The translations under genes and the position numbers were made by a program. A DNA stretch of 50,947 nt from an uncultured SAR86 cluster bacterium (GTDB lineage Bacteria > Pseudomonadota > Gammaproteobacteria > Magnimaribacterales > D2472), in assembly GCA_902563835.1 (NCBI GenBank), contig CACEZB010000001.1, positions 106,217 through 157,163 on the forward strand, read 5' to 3'. The notes below the pieces were generated by a model. That model searched no databases. It was given only the letters and a program-made list of their open reading frames with translations, and was not told the origin of the DNA. Below, in pieces: positions 9,593 to 18,740 of the stretch (position 1 is the stretch's first letter; every line of letters begins with the position of its first letter).

Positions 9593-10078
9593 TTAATACT
9601 TTTCCCCAATTAAATCCTTATCAGAGCAATCAACAATCTTTCTCATTACCGGCTTAGTATCCTTTATCTTATCTAAGAAAGCATAACCCTTATTTTGCTC
9701 ATTTAATTTATTAATAAATACTTTCTTTTCTTTTAATTTAATACTAGTCTTGAGGTAGCTTTTGCAATTATCGTCATATATTTTGTCTTTATCTAATTTC
9801 TTAATGAGTTGTGCATCTTCTTCAGCAACATGATATTCCTTAATCCAGCCCTGCATAAAAACAATATCTATATGTTTGTGCTTATCTTTTAGTTGTTTTT
9901 TTATACCAGGATAGACAAAGTCATCTTTCTTAGATCGATTGCCATAGTTTTTTAATTTCTGTTGGTCCGTTCCTACTTTTCCACCCTGATACGGTCTTCT
10001 GATAGATTGTTTTGCGATGTATTCTCGTATCGCTTTTTGTTCTTTTTCATACTCTGTGTTACTTTTATCGTTCGCCAT
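9593..10078 (-). CDS. Lysine-rich hypothetical protein
   Basis: A 161-residue strongly charged protein (about a fifth lysine) with no signal peptide, membrane helix or motif that I recognise. The N-terminal 60 residues are basic and glycine/asparagine-containing (RRPYQGGKVGTDQQ), probably flexible; the rest looks helical. Two cysteines occur far apart. It starts right after the stop of the quinone oxidoreductase gene with no gap, so it should be the last member of the pckA-gshA-qor operon. The even codon use and precise abutment to both neighbours support a real gene. No function is proposed. Confidence 0.7.
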   Translation of the reverse strand: MANDKSNTEYEKEQKAIREYIAKQSIRRPYQGGKVGTDQQKLKNYGNRSKKDDFVYPGIKKQLKDKHKHIDIVFMQGWIKEYHVAEEDAQLIKKLDKDKIYDDNCKSYLKTSIKLKEKKVFINKLNEQNKGYAFLDKIKDTKPVMRKIVDCSDKDLIGEKY

Positions 10079-11077
10079 TTATATTTTAATGATTACTTTT
10101 CCTTTAGCTTTTCTATCCTTTAAATGAGCTATAGCTTTTGCCCCATCATCAAGAGAGAAAGAATCAGAAACCTCAGGATTTATCTTACCTTCAGAATGTA
10201 ATTTAAAGAGCTCTTCAAAATTTTTCTTATTTTCTACTGGATTCATTCCGACCCAGGCGCCCCAAAAAACCCCAACTATTTTCATGCCTTTTAATAAGGC
10301 AAGATTAATAGGTATTTTAGGTATTTCTCCTGCGGCAAAACCAATGACTAAATATCTACCATCCCATGCTGTTGCTCTAATACATGGTTCAGAATATGAA
10401 TCACCAACTGGGTCATAAACCACATTAGCGCCCATACCCCCAGTTAATTCTTTTACTTTTGCAGACAATTCTTTTTGTTGATCTCTATCAAGTTTACCTG
10501 TTGGATAAACAAACCCTTCATCAGCACCATGCTGTTTACATAAATCAACTTTTTCTTCAGTTGAAGCTGCAGCTATAACTTTAGCCCCCATTGCTTTTCC
10601 TAATTCAACCGTGGCAAGACCTACTCCGCCAGCAGCGCCAAGCACAAGCAATGTTTCACCTTCTTTTAGTTCTGCTCTTTGTTTTAAAGCATACAAAGAG
10701 GTTCCATATGTCATTGGAAGAGCAGCTGCTGTTTCAAAACTCATAGAATCAGGAATTTTCATTACAGAGTTTTGATGAGCAACAATTTTTTCAGCAAAGG
10801 CGCCTAGTCCAGTCATTGCAAAGACTCTATCGCCAACGGCAATGTCTTTTACTCCTTCACCAACGGCTGAAACAGTTCCTGCAGATTCACCTCCAGGCGA
10901 AAATGGTAATTCAGGTTGAAACTGATATAGGCCTTGAATCATTAATACATCTGGAAAGTTAACACTCGCTGCCTTATTTTCAATTAAGACGTGCTCTGGT
11001 TGTATTTCTGGATCTGCTACTTCATTAATTTGTAATTTATCTGGAGGGCCAAGTTCAACACACTGTAAAGCTTTCAT
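10079..11077 (-). CDS. NADPH:quinone oxidoreductase family protein (zinc-independent MDR)
   Basis: Medium-chain dehydrogenase/reductase of the quinone oxidoreductase type, 332 residues. An N-terminal GroES-like domain carries NFPDVLMIQGLYQFQPELPF and PGGESAGTV; a Rossmann domain has the glycine loop GAAGGVGLATVELGK near residue 147. The zinc-binding cysteines of alcohol dehydrogenases are missing, as expected. Likely reaction is NADPH-dependent reduction of quinones or enoyl/enone substrates; the exact substrate cannot be read. It lies 9 bases after gshA, which suggests cotranscription and a possible link to redox defence (inference). Confidence 0.88.
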   Translation of the reverse strand: MKALQCVELGPPDKLQINEVADPEIQPEHVLIENKAASVNFPDVLMIQGLYQFQPELPFSPGGESAGTVSAVGEGVKDIAVGDRVFAMTGLGAFAEKIVAHQNSVMKIPDSMSFETAAALPMTYGTSLYALKQRAELKEGETLLVLGAAGGVGLATVELGKAMGAKVIAAASTEEKVDLCKQHGADEGFVYPTGKLDRDQQKELSAKVKELTGGMGANVVYDPVGDSYSEPCIRATAWDGRYLVIGFAAGEIPKIPINLALLKGMKIVGVFWGAWVGMNPVENKKNFEELFKLHSEGKINPEVSDSFSLDDGAKAIAHLKDRKAKGKVIIKI

Positions 11078-11086
11078 AATTTTTTC

Positions 11087-12592
11087 CTATATATTTAAAT
11101 TATAGTTTCCAACATATTCATCCATTTCTTCTTTTGAATTCACTGGAATATCATTTAATTTGTTTAATGATAACTCTGCTTCTTTTTTTATACTATTAAT
11201 ATTTGCACTTGTATCTGATTTTAAAGTTTCTAGATTAATTTTTGCTTGTTCAAGGCCATTCTGATGATGTGTCTTGTCTGTAACCTCTCCTTTCAGTGAG
11301 TTCTTTACATAGTTAATCGAATCTAAAAGTTCTTCATTTTCATTAAAGAAACTTGCCACTTCTTTTAATTCTTTAAATATTTTTTCTTTTGCAGCATTAA
11401 TATTTATTTCTTCTCCATCAATAAATACCTCTGTATTTTCATTCCTTCCGCCATAAATAGTTGCTTGATCATTCTTATCTATAAGGTCTTTTTCTTCAGA
11501 TGAAATTTTGGGACTGTCTTTAATAAGGCAATATATAAGAACAAGATCAAGAAACCTCATGTGATGTTTCGAAATTCCTGTAATATCATCAGGAGATAAA
11601 TCAATACCCCGTATTTCTAAATATTCGATTCCAAAATTCTTTAACAATTCATATGGCCTCGTATTATTAGATGCAGATCTCTTAGGTCTTATCGAGTCAT
11701 AGTACTCATTTTCAATTTGAATAATCCCAGTGGAAATTTGATGATAATTCCCATTCGCATCTTTTAAACCTCTTGCTTCAAATTCTGGATATGGAATGGT
11801 AATAGCATCTTTAATCTTGTTAAGAAAGCTCTCTAATGAATTATATTTAATATCTAGATCGCGCTGAGCTTTGCTTTGGTATCCTATCTCACTCATTCTC
11901 AAAGAAGTCGCATCTTTAAGATACATATCTTCATTATTTAATTTTTCAAGATTGTGTTTTCTTCCATTTATAAATGATTTATCCACGATATTTGTTTGCC
12001 CATACTCAGACAATATAAACCAAAAGATTCTTTTGAAATTTCTTACAAGACCAAGGTACGCTTTATTTATATTTTCTTGATCATTCGATTTAGTAAAGAT
12101 AGATAAAGACTCTGGTTTTATCGAAAAATTATAGTGCATTCCAGAAACACATTGCATCGTAGGCCCATATCTAACTTTTAAACCTCTTCTATAGACATGT
12201 TTAAGTAAACCAACATTACTTTGGTGATAATAACCAAGATTTATATCTGATTCATTACTTATTTTCGGCGGCATAGAAAAGGGCCAAAGCATTTCATCAT
12301 CTTCAATACTTTGAGCTACGAAAACATGGAGGGAATAAATAAAATCGTAAAGATTATCTATATCTTCAAAAACTGGAGTAACCAGCTCTAACTGAGCTTC
12401 GGCAAAATCTGTGGTAATGAATTTATTTGTAAGCGCAGAACCAAGTGACTTTGGATGAGGGCCTTTAGAAATATAACCATCTGAATTTACTCTAAAGAAT
12501 TCTTTCTCTATCCCTCTCCTTATTACTAATGTATTAAAAAACCCATCATGTTTTAATTTGGTTAGTTTATTTGTTAACGATTCATTAGTCAT
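11087..12592 (-). CDS. gshA: Glutamate-cysteine ligase
   Basis: Catalyses the ATP-dependent first step of glutathione synthesis. The protein (501 residues from ATG 12592) matches the proteobacterial GshA class: [11 protein letters not shown] near residue 26, [13 protein letters not shown] in the glutamate-binding region, [25 protein letters not shown], and [16 protein letters not shown] one codon upstream is also in frame, but the ATG gives the recurring 8-base overlap ATGACTAA with the pckA stop. Cotranscription with pckA is likely. A glutathione peroxidase-family gene is found at 48496. Confidence 0.95.
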   Translation of the reverse strand: MTNESLTNKLTKLKHDGFFNTLVIRRGIEKEFFRVNSDGYISKGPHPKSLGSALTNKFITTDFAEAQLELVTPVFEDIDNLYDFIYSLHVFVAQSIEDDEMLWPFSMPPKISNESDINLGYYHQSNVGLLKHVYRRGLKVRYGPTMQCVSGMHYNFSIKPESLSIFTKSNDQENINKAYLGLVRNFKRIFWFILSEYGQTNIVDKSFINGRKHNLEKLNNEDMYLKDATSLRMSEIGYQSKAQRDLDIKYNSLESFLNKIKDAITIPYPEFEARGLKDANGNYHQISTGIIQIENEYYDSIRPKRSASNNTRPYELLKNFGIEYLEIRGIDLSPDDITGISKHHMRFLDLVLIYCLIKDSPKISSEEKDLIDKNDQATIYGGRNENTEVFIDGEEININAAKEKIFKELKEVASFFNENEELLDSINYVKNSLKGEVTDKTHHQNGLEQAKINLETLKSDTSANINSIKKEAELSLNKLNDIPVNSKEEMDEYVGNYNLNI

Positions 12593-14129
12593 CAAATCCT
12601 GGACCGGCTGATACTATTTCAGGTTGTACATTATATTTTTTGAAGTTCTCTTGGAATTGTGACACCAAATCTTTTAATTGTTTTTGATATTCATCTTTAT
12701 CATTCCAATTATTAATTGGATTTAATAATTTTGAATCCACCCCTCGAACTAACAAAGGTATTTCTAGGTTTAAACCAGGTACTTTTTCTGTTTCTACTTC
12801 ATGCAGCTCTCCATCTTGGATTGCATTTACTATTCTTCTTGTGACAGGTATATCAAATCTAGAACCAACTCCATAAGGTCCGCCAGTCCAACCAGTATTT
12901 ACAAGAAAGACCTTAGAACCAAACTCTTCAATGCGTTTAATAAGAAGATCTGCATATACATTTGCTGGTCTTGGAAAGAATGGGGCTCCAAAGCATGTAG
13001 AAAATGTTGACTGAATAGGGGCTCCAGCTCCTCTTTCAGTAGAACCAAGTTTGGCAGTATAGCCACTTAAAAAGTGATAGGCTGCACTCTTTCTAGATAA
13101 AATTGATACCGGAGGTATTACCCCAGTCAAATCACATGTTAAGAAAATAACAGTTTTTGGCTCTCCGGCAGCATTTTCTTTAACAGCATTTTCTATGTGT
13201 GATCTAGGGTAACAAACTCTTCCATTCTCTGAAATGGAAATATTAGAATAATCTGGTTCATTACTATCATTTAGATAAACATTCTCAATTACACTCCCAT
13301 GTTTAATAGCTTTATAAATTACTGGTTCGTTTTCTTCTGATAAATTTATCGTCTTTGCATAACATCCACCTTCAAAATTAAAAACAGATCCTTTACTCCA
13401 ACCATGTTCGTCATCACCTATGAGAGAACATTTAGTATCTGCCGAGAGTGTTGTTTTACCTGTTCCAGATAAACCAAAAAAGAGAGTCACATTATTATTT
13501 TTATTTACATTTGCCGAGCAGTGCATTGGCAAAACATCTTTATCAGGTAGTAAGAAATTTTGAACTGAGAACATTGATTTTTTTAATTCGCCTGCATATT
13601 TCATGCCTGCAATTATGACCTTTCTCTCTGAAAAATTAATAACTATACAACTTTCTGAATTCGTACCATCTTCTTCAGGAACACATTCATAGTTTGCTGC
13701 GCTCAATATCTCCCATTTTATTTTATTAAGAGGATTAAAGTCATCAGGACATATAAAAATTAATCTAGCGAACAATGAATGCCACGCTGTCTCAGTAGTA
13801 ACTTTGATTGGTAAATAATGTTCTGGATGCGCGCCAACATGAACATCTGAAGTATAACTATTTCCATTAGCTAAATAAGACTCGACCCTTTCCCATAGAC
13901 TATTGAATTTTTCTCTATCAAAAGGTTTATTAATCTCACCCCATTCAATTAAATCTTCAGTATGTGCCTCTTTTACTATAAATCTATCGTTTGGGCTTCT
14001 TGAGCTTCTCTCTCCAGTAGTAGTAGAAAATGCACCATTGCTTGCAATAACACCTTCATTATTTGCAACAGCAGCATCTATTAATTGTTCAGTACTCAGA
14101 TGGAGAGGGTCTTGTGTTTGGTTGTTCAT
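12585..14129 (-). CDS. pckA: Phosphoenolpyruvate carboxykinase (ATP)
   Basis: Converts oxaloacetate and ATP to phosphoenolpyruvate, CO2 and ADP, the first dedicated step of gluconeogenesis. The 514 residues fit the ATP-type family. Motifs: the P-loop [22 protein letters not shown] with metal ligands, [11 protein letters not shown], and [12 protein letters not shown]; the adenine-binding [11 protein letters not shown] follows. Head of a four-gene operon (pckA-gshA-qor-unknown). No convincing Shine-Dalgarno sequence precedes the ATG; instead the start codon lies 6 bases after a long inverted repeat (14136-14218), which may control its translation. Confidence 0.97.
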   Translation of the reverse strand: MNNQTQDPLHLSTEQLIDAAVANNEGVIASNGAFSTTTGERSSRSPNDRFIVKEAHTEDLIEWGEINKPFDREKFNSLWERVESYLANGNSYTSDVHVGAHPEHYLPIKVTTETAWHSLFARLIFICPDDFNPLNKIKWEILSAANYECVPEEDGTNSESCIVINFSERKVIIAGMKYAGELKKSMFSVQNFLLPDKDVLPMHCSANVNKNNNVTLFFGLSGTGKTTLSADTKCSLIGDDEHGWSKGSVFNFEGGCYAKTINLSEENEPVIYKAIKHGSVIENVYLNDSNEPDYSNISISENGRVCYPRSHIENAVKENAAGEPKTVIFLTCDLTGVIPPVSILSRKSAAYHFLSGYTAKLGSTERGAGAPIQSTFSTCFGAPFFPRPANVYADLLIKRIEEFGSKVFLVNTGWTGGPYGVGSRFDIPVTRRIVNAIQDGELHEVETEKVPGLNLEIPLLVRGVDSKLLNPINNWNDKDEYQKQLKDLVSQFQENFKKYNVQPEIVSAGPGFDD

Positions 14130-14135
14130 ATTTAA

Positions 14136-14218
14136 CTAACAAATATTATAGGTACTTGGGGGGAATAATTATATATGTAGAGGAAATAATTATGTACCTA
14201 TAATATTAGCTTTGTTAG
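14136..14218 (-). promoter_or_regulatory. Nested inverted repeat in the pckA leader (candidate structured RNA)
   Basis: Outer arms 14136-14155 and 14194-14218 pair over 14 plus 6 base pairs, interrupted only by 5 extra bases (14208-14212) in the second arm. Inside them lie inner arms, both ATAATTAT (14165-14172 and 14186-14193). The inner right arm touches the outer right arm; on the left a 9-base segment with six consecutive G (C on the pckA strand; 14156-14164) bulges out. The apical loop is 14173-14185. As pckA-strand RNA this is one long hairpin of about 28 pairs with a C-rich bulge, ending 6 bases before the ATG. Arms also contain TATAAT-like sequence, so a DNA operator or promoter role is an alternative. 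Confidence 0.65.
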
Positions 14219-14244
14219 CAATTAATCAGATTAATATGTAGCGT

Positions 14245-14273
14245 AGTAAAATTTATTTGCTAAAAAAAGTCAA
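14245..14273 (-). promoter_or_regulatory. Candidate promoter for pckA
   Basis: On the minus strand TTGACT (14273-14268), a 17-base spacer and TTTACT (14250-14245) give a 5-of-6 plus 4-of-6 match to sigma-70 boxes. Transcription would begin near 14238, giving a leader of about 109 bases that contains the whole inverted repeat. The weak -10 box keeps confidence moderate. Confidence 0.4.
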
Positions 14274-14318
14274 TATTTGAATTAAATACTTATTTTATAG
14301 GGATTAAAAGCTATTTTT

Positions 14319-14337
14319 TTTGTAGTTTTGCTACAAA
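14319..14337. repeat. Short hairpin downstream of dsbB
   Basis: TTTGTAG (14319-14325) and CTACAAA (14331-14337) form a perfect 7-base-pair stem with the 5-base loop TTTTG. It starts 12 bases past the dsbB stop. The run of T lies on the plus strand before the stem, so in the dsbB direction the stem is followed by A, not U; it is not a standard intrinsic terminator. The rest of the spacer 14219-14348 is AT-rich with nothing else I recognise apart from the pckA promoter. Confidence 0.35.
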
Positions 14338-14348
14338 TTTAAAGGTTT

Positions 14349-14855
14349 TTAACTGTTTTTTAATTTAAATATAGTGCAAATTAAGAACACTAAAAAGAAT
14401 ATAAAACCCCATTCTGCAAAATTAAATACAAACCTCCACCCGTCTTCTGCACAACTAGGTCCGCCTGCAAGAGTTTTCTTTATGGCCTCTATAATTCCAA
14501 AGTATTCAACTTGAGTATTAAAAGGCATTCCGCAGCCAGAAAGTTGAGAAATATCCTCAAGCGACATATTTTGGATATAAATTTGTCTAGTTGTTACCAA
14601 AAGACCAACAAGAGAAGAAATAATTATTAACAATTGGCTAATAATAGGTTTCTTGAAAAGAATTCCAATAATTGAAGATAAAGCAATTAAACCAAAAACA
14701 TATCTAGTTAATATACACATCGGGCATGCTTGTAAATATAGAAACTTATCCATGATAACTGCTATCAAAATAATCATTATTGCTGAAATAGCTACAGCTA
14801 ACTCAAAGTAGATTTGATATATATGCTTAATAAATTCTGAAATATTTTTATACAT
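14349..14855 (-). CDS. dsbB: Disulfide bond formation protein DsbB
   Basis: Inner-membrane quinone reductase that reoxidises DsbA. The 168 residues hold four membrane helices. The first periplasmic pair is C44/C47 in QACPMCILTRYVFG, the second C108 (LSGCGMPF) and C135 (GGPSCAEDGW), so both redox pairs are present. It diverges from polA, with 63 bases between the starts. Its partner DsbA is encoded at 19403. Electrons would flow to ubiquinone, whose biosynthesis genes are also in this window. Confidence 0.93.
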   Translation of the reverse strand: MYKNISEFIKHIYQIYFELAVAISAIMIILIAVIMDKFLYLQACPMCILTRYVFGLIALSSIIGILFKKPIISQLLIIISSLVGLLVTTRQIYIQNMSLEDISQLSGCGMPFNTQVEYFGIIEAIKKTLAGGPSCAEDGWRFVFNFAEWGFIFFLVFLICTIFKLKNS

Positions 14856-14918
14856 TTTTATCTAATTTTTTCCATTATAGAAAAACAAGGGTCATAATAC
14901 ATTATATAAAAGTGAAAC

Positions 14919-17591
14919 ATGAAAGATAGAATTTTTGTAATAGATGGATCCTCATATCTTTATAGAGCCTTCCATGCAATGCCCCCTTTAAGCACCTCCT
15001 CAGGTAGGCCGACCGGTGCTGTTAAAGGTGTTACAAACATGCTTATTAATTTAAAAAAAGAAAGTGAAGGTTCGCCAATAATTGTTGTATTTGATGCGAA
15101 AGGCAAAACTTTTAGAAATGATATTTATAAAGAATACAAAGCAAACCGACCGCCAATGCCAGACGAACTTAGAGAGCAACTTGAACCAGTTAAATCAATA
15201 TGTAGAGCAATAGGATTTCCATTAATAGAAATTACTGGAGTAGAGGCTGATGATGTGATTGCAACTATTGCACGCATGGCAAAAGATGCTAAATATAAAT
15301 GTGTTATCTCTTCTTTAGATAAAGATCTTATGCAGTTAGTTGAAGACCCTGATACAACTGTGATGAATACAATGAAGCATATTATATTTAATGAAGAAAA
15401 GGTATTTGAAAAATTTGGAGTTAAACCTAATCAGGTTAGAGATATGCTTGCTCTTACTGGGGATTCTTCAGACAACATTCCAGGTGTGCCAAAGGTTGGC
15501 CAAAAAACTGCTGCAAAGTGGTTGAATGAGTATGGTGATTTAGAAGGGATCAAAAAAAATGCAGAATCAATAACAGGAGTTGTTGGTGAAAATCTAAGAA
15601 ATTGTTTAAATGATCTCGATAGAAATGTTGAATTAGTATCATTAAAAGAAGATGTGGACTTAAGGCTTGATTTCAAAGATCTATTAAAGTTAACACCTAA
15701 CGACGAAGAGTTAGAAAAAATTTTTACAGAATTAGAATTTAAAGCACTTGATAAAAGCAAAGAAGAAAAAGCGCCTAAGAAAGATTCTAAATACGAAACA
15801 ATATTAAGTGAAAAGGGTTTAAACAAGTGGATTAATAAAATTAATAAATCAAAAGTATTTGCTCTTGATACCGAAACTGATTCAGTAGATACAGTTTCAG
15901 CAAATTTAATAGGGATTTCTATTTCAGTTTCTGAAAATGAGGGTTGTTATATCCCAATAGGACATTCTTATGATGGATGTCCAAATCAATTAAAAATGGA
16001 TTATGTAATAAAAACATTTGGTCCAGCAATAGAAAAAAACCAAAAAAAGATAGTAGGACAGAATCTTAAATTTGATATTCCAATACTTTCTAGACATGGA
16101 ATTAATATCACAGAATTTTGTTCTGACACAATGTTAATGTCTTATGTTTTAAACAGCACGGCTACTCGCCACGGAATGGATAGGCTTGCAGATTATTATT
16201 TAAATTACACTACAACAAAATACACAGATGTTACTGGAACAGCATCAAAACAAATTAGTTTTTCTGAAGTAAAACTAGATGTTGCAACTGACTATGCATC
16301 TGAAGATGCTGATATAACTTTAAGATTGTATAACGTACTAGCGCCGATGCTAAAAGATAAACCAACTCAAGAAAAGTTACTTCATGATATTGAATACCCC
16401 TTAGTTCATGTTCTAGCAAGGGTAGAACAAAACGGAGCAAAAATAGATAAGAAGAAATTATCAAAGCATTCAAAAGAGTTAAGTAAGAAAATTGATGAGC
16501 TTTCATCTCAAGCTTTCAAAATCGCGGGTGAAGAATTTAATTTAGATTCTCCAAAACAATTACTTGAAATACTTTATGAAAAACAAGGGTTGCCAGTGTT
16601 AAAGAAAACACCAAAAGGACAACCTTCTACTAACGAAGATACTTTGCAGCGACTTTCTGAAGAATATGAATTACCAAAGATTATTTTGCAATATAGAACA
16701 TTAGCAAAATTAAAATCAACTTATACTGATAGTCTCATAAATATAGAGAATCCTAAGACTGAAAGAATTCATACTTCCTACCAACAAGCTGTGACGTCGA
16801 CGGGAAGATTATCATCTACAGAACCTAATTTACAAAACATTCCAATTAAAACAGCTGAAGGAAGAAGAATTAGAGAGGCTTTTATACCTGAAAAAGGTAA
16901 TGTTTTAATTTCAGCTGACTATTCTCAAATCGAATTAAGAATAATGGCTCACTTATCCAAAGATGAAAATTTAACCCATGCATTTAATAATGATATAGAT
17001 GTTCATTCATCAACAGCAGCTGAAGTTTTTGGTGTTTCAATTGATGATGTAACCCAAGACCAGAGAAGGAGCGCCAAAGCAATTAACTTTGGGTTGATGT
17101 ATGGTATGTCTGCTTTTGGACTAACAAGACAACTAGGCATCCCAAGGGGAGAAGCTCAAGAATATTTGGATACCTATTTTGCTAGATATACAGGCGTTAG
17201 GGATTATATGGATAACATCAAAGCTCAAGCAAAAGAAGATAAATATGTAGAAACAATTATGGGGAGAAGACTTTATTTAAATGAAATTAATGCAGCAAAT
17301 GCAAGATTAAGACAAGGGGCAGAAAGAGCTGCAATTAATGCACCACTTCAAGGATCAGCAGCAGATATTATTAAAAAAGCTATGTTAGATATTGATAATC
17401 TTATTCTAAATAAAATGTCTGATGTAAAAATGATTATGCAAGTTCATGATGAATTGGTGTTCGAGTGTCCAAAAAATAATGCTGATAAAGTCATGGAAAA
17501 AATGAAAGATACTATGGAGCAAACGGTAGAGCTTAATATTCCTTTAATAGCCGAAGCTGCTATTGGATCGAATTGGAATCAAGCCCACTAA
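14919..17591 (+). CDS. polA: DNA polymerase I
   Basis: Repair and Okazaki-fragment processing polymerase, 890 residues. Domain order is the 5'-3' exonuclease (about 1-290; FDAKGKTFRNDIYKEYKANR, GDSSDNIPGVPKVGQKTA), a proofreading 3'-5' exonuclease (about 305-485) with intact acidic residues (ALDTETDS, GQNLKFDIPIL, YASEDAD), and the polymerase. Motif A is SADYSQIELRIMAHLS, motif B RRSAKAINFGLMYGMSAFG, motif C QVHDELVFE. Proofreading residues are retained, unlike in several bacterial Pol I enzymes. The stop overlaps the convergent COQ4-like gene by 4 bases (CTAA). Confidence 0.98.
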   Translation: MKDRIFVIDGSSYLYRAFHAMPPLSTSSGRPTGAVKGVTNMLINLKKESEGSPIIVVFDAKGKTFRNDIYKEYKANRPPMPDELREQLEPVKSICRAIGFPLIEITGVEADDVIATIARMAKDAKYKCVISSLDKDLMQLVEDPDTTVMNTMKHIIFNEEKVFEKFGVKPNQVRDMLALTGDSSDNIPGVPKVGQKTAAKWLNEYGDLEGIKKNAESITGVVGENLRNCLNDLDRNVELVSLKEDVDLRLDFKDLLKLTPNDEELEKIFTELEFKALDKSKEEKAPKKDSKYETILSEKGLNKWINKINKSKVFALDTETDSVDTVSANLIGISISVSENEGCYIPIGHSYDGCPNQLKMDYVIKTFGPAIEKNQKKIVGQNLKFDIPILSRHGINITEFCSDTMLMSYVLNSTATRHGMDRLADYYLNYTTTKYTDVTGTASKQISFSEVKLDVATDYASEDADITLRLYNVLAPMLKDKPTQEKLLHDIEYPLVHVLARVEQNGAKIDKKKLSKHSKELSKKIDELSSQAFKIAGEEFNLDSPKQLLEILYEKQGLPVLKKTPKGQPSTNEDTLQRLSEEYELPKIILQYRTLAKLKSTYTDSLINIENPKTERIHTSYQQAVTSTGRLSSTEPNLQNIPIKTAEGRRIREAFIPEKGNVLISADYSQIELRIMAHLSKDENLTHAFNNDIDVHSSTAAEVFGVSIDDVTQDQRRSAKAINFGLMYGMSAFGLTRQLGIPRGEAQEYLDTYFARYTGVRDYMDNIKAQAKEDKYVETIMGRRLYLNEINAANARLRQGAERAAINAPLQGSAADIIKKAMLDIDNLILNKMSDVKMIMQVHDELVFECPKNNADKVMEKMKDTMEQTVELNIPLIAEAAIGSNWNQAH

Positions 17592-18091
17592 CTTGATCTT
17601 TTTAGTGGAATATATTTTCTTTCTTCAGGTAAGAGAATTTTAATACCATGTTCTTCTCTTAAATCTGAAATTTTCATAGAGAGATATTCTTCTGGCATTT
17701 TAAAGGGCCATTTCTTTTTCATTTTAAAAGTCCTAAACATCGTCTTTCTTTTTATTCCTCCAAGTTTCCAGAAAATTTTAAGAAAACCAAGAACTCCAAG
17801 TTCTTTATGTAAGTCTTTGTATAGTTGTTGTATTGCAGGAAGTTTTTGGTACTTAAGTATATATTTCCATTGAAATTTACTTCCCCAAATAACCCATGTA
17901 TCAAGAATAGACTCTTGCTCTATAGAGGTATCAAGTCCAAAAATCACATGTGTACAATCATGATCCCTTAAAAGGGTTCCAGATTCCTTGTTGTCTTCCA
18001 TTATTTCAGTAGTTTCAGGAAAATTTTTGTAGTAACAATCCAAACCTTCTTGAAGTGTTAAATCACAGTCTTGTTTTTGATACTCGTACAT
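17588..18091 (-). CDS. COQ4-like ubiquinone biosynthesis family protein
   Basis: A 167-residue soluble protein with H44-D45-x-x-H48-x11-E60 (HDCTHVIFGLDTSIEQE), an exact match to the HDxxHx11E metal-binding signature of the COQ4 family. COQ4 acts in coenzyme Q synthesis, where it has been tied to late ring modification at C1 and to complex organisation. The length is shorter than mitochondrial COQ4 (about 230) but typical of bacterial relatives. The C-terminal half is basic (KRKTMFRTFKMKKKWPFKM). It starts on the last base of the engB stop (TAATG), so it is coupled to engB. Family membership rests on the motif and length; role in ubiquinone synthesis is inferred. Confidence 0.7.
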   Translation of the reverse strand: MYEYQKQDCDLTLQEGLDCYYKNFPETTEIMEDNKESGTLLRDHDCTHVIFGLDTSIEQESILDTWVIWGSKFQWKYILKYQKLPAIQQLYKDLHKELGVLGFLKIFWKLGGIKRKTMFRTFKMKKKWPFKMPEEYLSMKISDLREEHGIKILLPEERKYIPLKRSS

Positions 18092-18672
18092 TACTTAACA
18101 AAGTTTAGTATTTTTCTAGAGAGGATGTCAAAACCATCTTTATCTTTTGAAGATACTGCAATAGGAGTTGATTCAGGAATCTTCTCTTTAACAAAAGCTA
18201 TAGCTTTGGCAACATTATTGTTCGACAGTTTGTCACTTTTTGTAAGTGCTGGGATAAAAGGAACATTAAAATTCCTACATAATTGGATCATTTCCCAATC
18301 ACTTTCTTTAAGTGGATGACGGATGTCCATGAATATAATTACTGCAGTTAAAGCTCTGCGTTTTTGAAAATATTCACCCAATAGAGGACCCCAGTCTTTC
18401 TTTTTTGCCTTACTAGATTTTGCAAAGCCATATCCAGGAAGATCTAGCAGCATCAAATCTTTATTTACTTTAAAAAAGTTAATTTCTGTTGTTCTACCCG
18501 GAGTTTTACTTATTCTTGCTAGTTTTGGATTATCAGTAAGCATATTAAGTGCGCTAGATTTTCCAGCATTAGACCTTCCTGCAAGCAGAATTTCGCTTCC
18601 AGCATCATCTGGTAGATTTTTATAGTTTGTTACACCAAAAACAAACTCAGTTTTTTTAAAAAGGTTTTTCAT
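18091..18672 (-). CDS. engB: Ribosome biogenesis GTPase EngB (YihA/YsxC)
   Basis: GTPase needed for assembly of the large ribosomal subunit, 193 residues. G1 is GRSNAGKSSALNML, G2 GRTTEINFF, G3 DLPGYGFAKSSK, G4 TKSDKL, and a G5-like VSSKDKDG. Location between polA and a cytochrome c4 gene with the opposite orientation is a conserved gammaproteobacterial arrangement. It diverges from cytochrome c4, leaving a 68-base shared promoter region. Confidence 0.95.
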   Translation of the reverse strand: MKNLFKKTEFVFGVTNYKNLPDDAGSEILLAGRSNAGKSSALNMLTDNPKLARISKTPGRTTEINFFKVNKDLMLLDLPGYGFAKSSKAKKKDWGPLLGEYFQKRRALTAVIIFMDIRHPLKESDWEMIQLCRNFNVPFIPALTKSDKLSNNNVAKAIAFVKEKIPESTPIAVSSKDKDGFDILSRKILNFVK

Positions 18673-18740
18673 TTAATCGTTTATATCATATCAACCTATG
18701 TTTATAATACACACCAACAAGACACACATTTTAGTTTTCA

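Noticed and set aside
14319-14337. Hairpin after dsbB as an intrinsic terminator
   Set aside because: In the dsbB direction the stem is followed by A rather than U; the T-run is on the wrong side.
15431-15826. 131-codon minus-strand frame inside polA
   Set aside because: Serine- and leucine-rich antisense shadow of the exonuclease domains of polA.
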